Assembly (NCBI GenBank): GCA_002384685.1
Contig: DGAZ01000054.1
Location: 6,798 to 19,199 of the forward strand
Origin: Methylophilales bacterium UBA4017
Lineage (GTDB): Bacteria; Pseudomonadota; Gammaproteobacteria; Burkholderiales; Methylophilaceae
DNA length: 12,402 bases
Direction of reading: 5' to 3'
Shown here piece after piece: positions 7,104 to 12,402 of the stretch; the first letter of the stretch is position 1; each line of letters begins with the position of its first letter. Both the position numbers and the translations under genes were made by a program. The notes under the pieces were generated by a model that worked only from the letters and a program-made list of their open reading frames with translations, had not been told where the DNA came from and did not search any database.

Positions 7104-8825
7104 TTATGAATCTCCGGCAAGGATCATTTCAGAAAGTCCTTTTCCATTTGGAATCATAGGGAACACATTTTCAGTTTGATCCGTAATAAAGTCCATGAAT
7201 ACAAGCTTTTCCTTAAGCTTTTCACTGAATGCTTCTTTTAGAGCTGGCTCAATATCTGATGATTTCTCAATCTTCATACCGACATGCCCATAAGCTTCTG
7301 CCAATTTAACAAAGTCGGGAAGGGCATCCATATAGGATTCTGCGTATCTATTACCGTAAAAGAATTCTTGCCACTGCCTTACCATGCCCATATATCTATT
7401 GTTAAGATTAATGATTTTTATAGGAAGATGAAATTGTTTGCATGTAGATAGTTCTTGGATGCACATTTGTATGGATGCCTCACCAGTAACACAAGCAACC
7501 TGGGAATCTGGGAATGCTAATTGACACCCCATTGCATAAGGTAGCCCTACTCCCATAGTCCCAAGACCACCTGAATTAATCCACCTTCTTGGCTTATCAA
7601 AAGGATAGTACTGAGCAGCCCACATTTGATGCTGACCAACATCAGAGGTAATAAAGGCTTCTCCATTCGTGACTTTATGCAAAGTTTGTATGACCTTTTG
7701 AGGCTTAATAAATGATCCGTCATCTTCGAAAGCCATACAGTCTTCGCTAGCCCATTCTTTTATTTGAGCCATCCATGGCTTAATTAGATCTTTATTATGA
7801 TCTTTCTTTAGGTCGCCATAACTCTCCAACATATCGTCTAAAACACTTTTAACATCACCTACTATTGGCACATCAATCTTAACTCTTTTGGAAATAGATG
7901 CAGGATCAATATCAATATGAATAATCTTTCTGGGCTTAGATAAAAAATGATCCGGATTTCCAATAACCCTATCATCAAACCTTGCCCCAACTGCCAATAA
8001 AACATCACAGTCCTGCATTGCCATATTAGCCTCATATGTTCCATGCATACCTAGCATACCTAAGAACTTTTCGTCTGAGGCAGGAAACCCACCAAGGCCC
8101 ATAAGCGTATTAGTTATTGGAAAACCAAGAGTGTCGATAAGATTTTTTAAAGACTCTGCTGCATTACCTAGAACAACACCACCACCAGAATAGACCATAG
8201 GTCTTTTTGCTTTTAGCAATAAATCTAATGCTTTCTTTATCTGGCCTAAATGGCCTTTTGTTACTGGAGTGTAGGAACGCAAAGCTACTGAATCTGGATA
8301 AATAAACTCAGCCTCTTCCGCTGTAATATCTTTTGGGATATCAACCAAGACTGGACCAGGACGACCAGAAGAGGCAATGTAGAATGCTTTTTTAATAGTG
8401 CTCGCTATTTTATTGACGTCTTTAACAAGAAAATTATGTTTAACACAAGGCCTTGTGATTCCGACTGTGTCACATTCTTGGAATGCATCTTCTCCAATTG
8501 CATGAGTAGGAACTTGCCCGCTAATAATAACCATTGGAATGGAATCCATATAGGCGGTTGCTATACCTGTTACAGCATTGGTAGCGCCTGGACCTGATGT
8601 TACCAATGCCACACCAACTTTTCCTGTGGCTCTGGAAAAAGCATCTGCAGCATGCACGGCAGCCTGCTCATGTCTTACCAAGACGTGTTTAAAGTATTTT
8701 TGCTTAAAAATCGCATCGTATATATTCAAAACGGCACCGCCAGGGTAACCAAATACAAAGTCTACACTTTCTTTTTGAAGTGAACGGATGACGATTTCAG
8801 CGCCAGTGATAATTTCAGGTTTCAT
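7104..8825 (-). CDS. ilvB: Acetolactate synthase large (catalytic) subunit
   Basis: The enzyme condenses two pyruvates, or pyruvate with 2-ketobutyrate, using thiamine diphosphate, FAD and Mg; this is the committed step of branched-chain amino-acid synthesis. The 573-aa product resembles E. coli IlvI (574 aa). It has the N-terminal pyrimidine domain with FGYPGGAVL at 25-33 and catalytic E53 in RHEQ, a central FAD domain (about 190-340, ARFDDR at 281-286), and a C-terminal ThDP domain (GQHQMWAAQ at 397-405). The ThDP/Mg motif reads GEAS at 448-451 through NN at 475-476, deviating from the usual GDGS (see findings). It leads the ilvB-ilvN-ilvC-psd operon. No clear Shine-Dalgarno precedes the ATG at 8825, yet the N-terminus fits the family. 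The predicted leader is about 20 nt, with no room for an attenuator peptide. It could also be named ilvI. Confidence 0.97.
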   Translation of the reverse strand: MKPEIITGAEIVIRSLQKESVDFVFGYPGGAVLNIYDAIFKQKYFKHVLVRHEQAAVHAADAFSRATGKVGVALVTSGPGATNAVTGIATAYMDSIPMVIISGQVPTHAIGEDAFQECDTVGITRPCVKHNFLVKDVNKIASTIKKAFYIASSGRPGPVLVDIPKDITAEEAEFIYPDSVALRSYTPVTKGHLGQIKKALDLLLKAKRPMVYSGGGVVLGNAAESLKNLIDTLGFPITNTLMGLGGFPASDEKFLGMLGMHGTYEANMAMQDCDVLLAVGARFDDRVIGNPDHFLSKPRKIIHIDIDPASISKRVKIDVPIVGDVKSVLDDMLESYGDLKKDHNKDLIKPWMAQIKEWASEDCMAFEDDGSFIKPQKVIQTLHKVTNGEAFITSDVGQHQMWAAQYYPFDKPRRWINSGGLGTMGVGLPYAMGCQLAFPDSQVACVTGEASIQMCIQELSTCKQFHLPIKIINLNNRYMGMVRQWQEFFYGNRYAESYMDALPDFVKLAEAYGHVGMKIEKSSDIEPALKEAFSEKLKEKLVFMDFITDQTENVFPMIPNGKGLSEMILAGDS

Positions 8826-8834
8826 GCAAAGGAA

Positions 8835-8871
8835 CGTTTCAATTAAACGAATATAATACCCTTTAGAAGGG
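8835..8871 (-). promoter_or_regulatory. Two small palindromes around the ilvB promoter, candidate operator
   Basis: CCCTTTAGAAGGG (8859-8871, 5-bp arms, 3-nt centre) fills most of the spacer between -35 and -10. CGTTTCAATTAAACG (8835-8849, 5-bp arms, 5-nt centre) covers the predicted RNA start. Such positions suit a repressor site or an early-transcript hairpin. No known operator consensus is recognised, and 5-bp arms can occur by chance in AT-rich DNA. Confidence 0.3.
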
Positions 8872-8881
8872 CTTAGCTCAA
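8853..8881 (-). promoter_or_regulatory. Sigma70-type promoter for ilvB-ilvN-ilvC-psd
   Basis: On the minus strand TTGAGC (8881-8876), a 17-bp spacer and TATTAT (8858-8853) make the best promoter match I find in the window. Predicted RNA start is near 8846, giving a leader of roughly 20 nt before the ilvB ATG. It sits in the 66-bp gap after the nadC stop codon, where I see no terminator for nadC, so read-through from nadC into ilvB is also possible. Confidence 0.7.
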
Positions 8882-8891
8882 GTAATCTTAG

Positions 8892-9740
8892 TTAAATTGT
8901 GTCAATAATCATTGAAAAATCAATCGCTTCGATATTTTTAGTAATTGCACCAACAGAAATTCTTGGGATCCCTATTTTGGCATAATCTAAAATATTATGG
9001 ATATCAATATTACCTGAGACCTCGAGTACGGCTTTCCCTTTATTAATTGATATAGCTTTTTTAGCATTTAAAACTGAAAAATTATCGAGCAAAATATTTT
9101 TTGCACCATACCTTAATGCAATCGCTAGTTGATTAATATTTTCAACTTCTATTTGATAGTTCTTTGTTTTTAAATAATTTTTTGTATTTTCTAAAGTTGC
9201 TTGAATAGAGCCATACGATTTAATATGATTTTCTTTTATCAGAATTTCATCATAAAGACCAAGCCTTTGATTAAGGCCACCACCAATTTTTACTGCATAC
9301 TTTTGAGCAACTCTTAAACCTGGAATTGTTTTTCTTGTATCCAGAAGGCTGGAAGATGTTAACGCAATTTTGTTTACCAACTTATTGGTAGAGGTTGCAG
9401 TAGCAGAAAGTGTTTGTAAAAAATTTAAAGCAACTCTTTCCCCCTCAAGCAACTTATTATATTTTCCATAAATAGTGCAGATCACTTGATTTTTTTTAAA
9501 TGACTGCCCCTCGTCAACATCCCATTTAAATTTAATTTTCTTGTCAATAGCCTTAAAGCAAGCTTCAAACCATGGTTTGCCACACAAGATAGCTGTTTGA
9601 TTTGCTTTTATTGAAGCTACCCCTTTTACATTAGAAGGAATAAGTGACGAGGATCTGTCTGCACTTTTAATATCTTCATCAATAGCTGCAATAATATTTT
9701 GACTTATAGCTTCTGAGATAATTTTTTTACTTAATTTCAT
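8892..9740 (-). CDS. nadC: Nicotinate-nucleotide pyrophosphorylase (quinolinate phosphoribosyltransferase)
   Basis: NadC converts quinolinate and PRPP to nicotinate mononucleotide, CO2 and pyrophosphate in de novo NAD synthesis. The 282-aa length is normal. It has an N-terminal alpha/beta sandwich (about 1-115) carrying GERVALNFLQTLSATAT (100-116), then a TIM-like barrel with DTRKTIPGLR at 134-143, GGGLNQRLGLYDEILIKENH at 153-172, VEVEN-like 198-201, LLDNF at 217-221, LEVSGNI at 239-245 and ISVGAITK at 261-268. The usual NHR triplet of the active site reads NQR here (Q158). The ATG overlaps the mnmA stop as ATGA, so coupled translation is likely and no strong ribosome site is seen. It is the last gene of the yggS-proC-mnmA-nadC chain. 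nadA and nadB are not in the window. Confidence 0.96.
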   Translation of the reverse strand: MKLSKKIISEAISQNIIAAIDEDIKSADRSSSLIPSNVKGVASIKANQTAILCGKPWFEACFKAIDKKIKFKWDVDEGQSFKKNQVICTIYGKYNKLLEGERVALNFLQTLSATATSTNKLVNKIALTSSSLLDTRKTIPGLRVAQKYAVKIGGGLNQRLGLYDEILIKENHIKSYGSIQATLENTKNYLKTKNYQIEVENINQLAIALRYGAKNILLDNFSVLNAKKAISINKGKAVLEVSGNIDIHNILDYAKIGIPRISVGAITKNIEAIDFSMIIDTI

Positions 9741-10843
9741 TTTTTAGTTATTGAGTGGTTAATTGCTTTTTCAATAAATCCTCCACCAAGACACACATTG
9801 CTTTCATAAATTACAACCGATTGACCAGGTGTTACAGCCCATTGCTTTTGACCAAACATAATAGTGGTTGCTGTATTGCCAATAGTGTCTATTTCGCATG
9901 GCGCATCAGGTTGTCTGTATCTTGTTTTAGCAGCATAAACCCAATTTTCTTTTGGTAATTTTTCCCCAATCCAATGCATTTGATTGGCGATTAGCCCATC
10001 ACTAAGAAGAAGAGGGTGGTCGTGCCCTTGCCCTACAATTAGCTGATTACTTTCGAAATTTTTTCTTATGACGAACCATGGCTTACCATTGCCTTTTTGA
10101 ACCCCTCCAATTTTTAGACCCTGTCTTTGCCCTATAGTGTAAAAATTTAGACCATCATGAGTGCCCAAAACTTCCCCGTCGCTACTAACTATCTCCCCAG
10201 GATCTTTCTTTATATAACCACCAATAAAGTCTGCAAAAGGCCTTTCTCCTATAAAACAGATACCTGTAGAATCTTTTCTGTCATAGTTATGTAAGGAGTT
10301 GATTTTAGCAATTTCGCGCACCTCTTTTTTTAATAATGCCCCAAGAGGAAAGATTGATTGTGATAATTGCTTTTGATTAAGCCGATGAAGAAAGTAGCTT
10401 TGATCTTTAGACCCATCGTCCCCTTTGAGCAAATAAAATAAGCCATCCCGCTCCGTAACTTTAGCGTAATGACCGGTAGCTATTTTATGAGCACCCATTG
10501 ATAGCGCATGCTTTAAAAATGCATCAAACTTGATCTCTGAATTGCATAAAATATCTGGGTTAGGGGTAATGCCACTTTTTAGGCCATCAATGAACAATGA
10601 AAAAACTTTTTCTTTATACTCTTTTGCAAAATTAACTACCTCAATGTCTATACCAATTTTTTCTGCTACTGCTACGGCATCAAGCAAATCTTGTTTGCTT
10701 GAACAGTACTCATCGTCATCGTCATCCTCCCAGTTCTTCATAAACAAAGCAGTAACATCGTAACCCTGGTCCTTTAATAGCCATGCAGTTACTGCAGAGT
10801 CGACTCCACCTGACAAACCAACGACAATGCCTCCATGTTTCAT
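9737..10843 (-). CDS. mnmA: tRNA-specific 2-thiouridylase
   Basis: MnmA installs sulfur at C2 of the wobble uridine (U34) in tRNAs for Lys, Glu and Gln. It uses ATP to adenylate the base and takes sulfur from a relay protein. The 368-aa product matches E. coli MnmA. The PP-loop SGGVDS is at 11-16, the tRNA/insert region NWEDDDDDEYC is at 37-47 (an Asp run coded by a short GAT/GAC repeat), NPDILCN at 95-101 holds the first catalytic Cys (C100), ATGHYA is at 122-127, and STGICFIGER at 192-201 holds the second (C196). A C-terminal beta-barrel follows. The ATG overlaps the proC stop (ATGA) and the gene's own TGA overlaps nadC in the same way, so it is the middle of a tightly coupled chain. Confidence 0.97.
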   Translation of the reverse strand: MKHGGIVVGLSGGVDSAVTAWLLKDQGYDVTALFMKNWEDDDDDEYCSSKQDLLDAVAVAEKIGIDIEVVNFAKEYKEKVFSLFIDGLKSGITPNPDILCNSEIKFDAFLKHALSMGAHKIATGHYAKVTERDGLFYLLKGDDGSKDQSYFLHRLNQKQLSQSIFPLGALLKKEVREIAKINSLHNYDRKDSTGICFIGERPFADFIGGYIKKDPGEIVSSDGEVLGTHDGLNFYTIGQRQGLKIGGVQKGNGKPWFVIRKNFESNQLIVGQGHDHPLLLSDGLIANQMHWIGEKLPKENWVYAAKTRYRQPDAPCEIDTIGNTATTIMFGQKQWAVTPGQSVVIYESNVCLGGGFIEKAINHSITKK

Positions 10844-11652
10844 CTATTATTGCCAATCTCAACAGCTCTTTTAAAAGCCGAGGCAACTGCTTGTGAAATT
10901 ATTTCTTTAAAATTTTTATTTTTCAGCACATTTATTGCTTGCTCAGTTGTGCCACCTTTTGATGAAACATTGCTTACAAGGGTTCCAAGATCATCGAGAT
11001 AGGATTCAGACATAATAGCGGAGCCTAGGAGCGTTTCATGCGCTAGAAGCTCAGCCTCCTCCCTATCCAAACCCACTTTTTCCCCTGCCTCAATAAGCGA
11101 GTCAAGAAAATAAAATATATAAGCGGGACCGCTACCTGAGATTGAAGTTACGGCATCAATTTTTGATTCGTCATTCAGCCATAATACTTTTCCAATAGTA
11201 TTAAAAATATCTTCCGCATCGTTTTTATAGCCCTGCACAAGAGTATCCTTACAGTATAAAGCTGTCATACTCCGCTGTATTTTTGCTACTAAGTTTGGCA
11301 TTGTTCTTACAATGTACTTATAGTCATTAAGCCATTTACTTATATTGCTAATTGAAAGCCCAGCTGCAATTGAAATGATAAGTTGCTGGCTTAAGGATCC
11401 CTTTAGAGTCTCGCATATAGCTTCAATTTGGTGTGGCTTTGTTGCTAAAATTATTATTTCATCTCCATTAAATTTGCACATTGATGTCGATACATTGACT
11501 GCATAGTTATTAGAAATAATGTCTAGTTGATCATTCGAGGTATCTACAACAAGAATATTTGACTGGGAGTATCCATTATTAATAAGCCCATAAATTATAG
11601 CTTTGGCCATATTTCCACCACCAACAAATACAATTTTTTTTTGTTTGCTCAT
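10840..11652 (-). CDS. proC: Pyrroline-5-carboxylate reductase
   Basis: ProC reduces pyrroline-5-carboxylate to proline with NAD(P)H, the last step of proline synthesis. The 270-aa product is typical in length. The N-terminal Rossmann motif is VGGGNMAKAI at 10-19, LATKP at 69-73 follows, RTMPN sits at 116-120, SGSGPAY at 172-178, and the family signature SSKGGTTEQA is at 230-239. The start ATG shares bases with the yggS stop as TAATG; a GGAG about 10 nt upstream, within the end of yggS, supports it. The yggS-proC pairing is widespread in proteobacteria. Confidence 0.96.
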   Translation of the reverse strand: MSKQKKIVFVGGGNMAKAIIYGLINNGYSQSNILVVDTSNDQLDIISNNYAVNVSTSMCKFNGDEIIILATKPHQIEAICETLKGSLSQQLIISIAAGLSISNISKWLNDYKYIVRTMPNLVAKIQRSMTALYCKDTLVQGYKNDAEDIFNTIGKVLWLNDESKIDAVTSISGSGPAYIFYFLDSLIEAGEKVGLDREEAELLAHETLLGSAIMSESYLDDLGTLVSNVSSKGGTTEQAINVLKNKNFKEIISQAVASAFKRAVEIGNNR

Positions 11653-12317
11653 TATGCGCGTGCTCCAAAAATGTTGCTGCCGATTCTAACCATATTAGCA
11701 CCATGGTTAATCGCATTTAAATAGTCATTTGACATACCCATCGACAGTGTGTCAATGGTAGGGTAGATTTTTTTAAATTCTTCGTAAATATTGCCTAGCA
11801 ACTGAAATTCTTTTGCTAATAATTTTTCATTATTTGTATTTGATGGGATTGCCATTAATCCTCTGATAGTTAAATTATCAAGCTTACTTATTTCATTGAT
11901 AAATTCTTTTGCGTCCCCTAACCTAACGCCACTCTTTGTTTCTTCGTTACTAATATTTATCTGTATACAAATATTAATAGCCCCCATATTCTTTCTAGCA
12001 TCATTTATTCTTGAAGCAATTTTTAGCCGATCAATAGTGTGAACCCATGAAAAATTTTCCGCTATAGACTTACATTTATTGCTTTGAATCGGGCCGATGA
12101 AGTGCCATTCGAGCTTATATTTTTGAAGTATCTGCTGTTTTTCAAGTGCTTCCTGGAGGTAGTTTTCCCCAAATATAGTTTGGCCACATTCTACCGCCTC
12201 AATAATTTTAGAAGCATTTTGTTGCTTACTCACCGCAACAAGAACTACTTTAGTAGGACTTTTTAAGGAGTCTATTTTTTGATTAATTAAGGCTAAATTT
12301 TGTTTAATATTATTCAT
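11652..12317 (-). CDS. yggS: YggS/PLPBP family pyridoxal-phosphate homeostasis protein
   Basis: These single-domain TIM-barrel proteins bind PLP and keep free PLP and amino/keto-acid pools in balance; no enzymatic reaction is established. The 221-aa product fits the family (about 230). The PLP lysine is K31 in VAVSKQ, FGENYLQEA spans 49-57, WHFIGPIQSNK is at 71-81, SGVRLG at 129-134, GLMAIPS at 153-159, LSMGMSNDY at 191-199 and RIGSNIFGAR at 211-220. The ATG is preceded by AATAA and then directly by the T-run of an upstream terminator, so no ribosome site or promoter is visible between them. It heads the yggS-proC-mnmA-nadC chain. Confidence 0.94.
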   Translation of the reverse strand: MNNIKQNLALINQKIDSLKSPTKVVLVAVSKQQNASKIIEAVECGQTIFGENYLQEALEKQQILQKYKLEWHFIGPIQSNKCKSIAENFSWVHTIDRLKIASRINDARKNMGAINICIQINISNEETKSGVRLGDAKEFINEISKLDNLTIRGLMAIPSNTNNEKLLAKEFQLLGNIYEEFKKIYPTIDTLSMGMSNDYLNAINHGANMVRIGSNIFGARA

Positions 12318-12322
12318 TTATT

Positions 12323-12350
12323 AAAAAAAAACCAAGCTACAGCCTGGTTT
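12323..12350 (-). terminator. Rho-independent terminator of the Lys/Ala-rich gene, 5 nt before yggS
   Basis: On the minus strand AAACCAGGC (12350-12342), loop TGTA, and GCTTGGTTT (12337-12329) pair over 9 bp with one G-T wobble. The T-run spans 12331-12323, nine Ts overlapping the stem's last bases. It lies about 25 nt after the stop codon of the gene at the right edge and ends only 5 nt before the yggS ATG. Confidence 0.85.
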
Positions 12351-12375
12351 ATTTGAATACAATTTAATACAATCG

Positions 12376-12402
12376 TTATTTTTTCTTAGCAGCAGGTTTC
12401 TT
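12376..12402 (-). CDS. C-terminal end of a Lys/Ala-rich, histone-H1-like protein (partial)
   Basis: Reading the minus strand from the edge gives KKPAAKKK and a TAA stop (12378-12376), followed by a strong terminator. A Lys-Ala-Pro tail of this kind is typical of bacterial histone-H1-like nucleoid proteins, and it could also be the basic tail of another DNA- or RNA-binding protein. Only eight codons are visible, so the family call is tentative; that a gene ends here is better supported, by the stop-plus-terminator arrangement. Confidence 0.55.
   Translation of the reverse strand, partial: KKPAAKKK

Noticed and set aside
6919..7179. Plus-strand open frame of 86 codons opposite ilvN/ilvB
   Set aside because: Antisense to two strongly conserved genes across their junction; no recognisable domain or convincing ribosome site.
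10530..10763. Plus-strand open frame with a serine run opposite mnmA
   Set aside because: The serine run is the reverse reading of the MnmA Asp codon repeat; mnmA is unambiguous.
12356..12373. Direct repeat of AATACAAT before the right-edge gene's terminator
   Set aside because: Two 8-bp AT-rich copies 10 bp apart are expected by chance in such sequence.
1..12402. Search for tRNA, rRNA, CRISPR, insertion sequences, toxin-antitoxin or phage-defence genes
   Set aside because: No cloverleaf, repeat-spacer pattern, transposase or defence-type protein was seen; nearly every base belongs to a housekeeping gene.

Overview
The window is a gene-dense, AT-rich stretch of bacterial chromosome. It holds 13 complete protein genes and two genes cut by the window edges. 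Almost all of it is coding, no intergenic gap exceeds about 75 bp, and many neighbours overlap or abut. The protein sequences look proteobacterial, probably betaproteobacterial. A secreted MxaD-like SRPBCC protein next to a seven-repeat YVTN beta-propeller points to a methylotroph. With the compact low-GC layout, a small-genome Methylophilaceae member (OM43 / 'Candidatus Methylopumilus' type) is my best guess. This is inference from gene content and style, with no 16S or phylogenetic evidence.

Region 1 (1-2798, minus strand, read right to left) is an alpha/beta-hydrolase esterase, xseB, ispA and dxs. It makes isoprenoid precursors (dxs, ispA) and the exonuclease VII small subunit. The dxs 3' part runs off the left edge. 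A rho-independent terminator with its U-tract touching the esterase ATG separates this group from region 2.

Region 2 (2799-4406, minus strand) is a putative periplasmic pair: the YVTN beta-propeller, then the MxaD-like protein. I infer a role near PQQ-dependent alcohol oxidation.

Region 3 (4407-4952) is rppH, the only plus-strand gene. It diverges from the propeller gene and converges on psd with a 5-bp gap.

Region 4 (4953-8881, minus strand) is ilvB-ilvN-ilvC-psd, driven by a good sigma70-type promoter just upstream of ilvB. It combines the first two steps of branched-chain amino-acid synthesis with phosphatidylserine decarboxylase. Two of its genes start with TTG directly after the previous stop codon.

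Region 5 (8892-12317, minus strand) is yggS-proC-mnmA-nadC, four genes chained by 1-4 nt overlaps (PLP homeostasis, proline synthesis, tRNA 2-thiolation, NAD synthesis). Upstream lie a second terminator and the last codons of a Lys/Ala-rich, histone-H1-like gene cut by the right edge.

I see no mobile element, CRISPR array, phage gene, tRNA or rRNA. This is an ordinary housekeeping region, and I found no convincing new multi-gene system. The points most worth a second look are the terminator/start-codon hairpin at 2799-2830, the in-frame stop-start junctions, the palindromic ilvB promoter and the MxaD-like/propeller pair.
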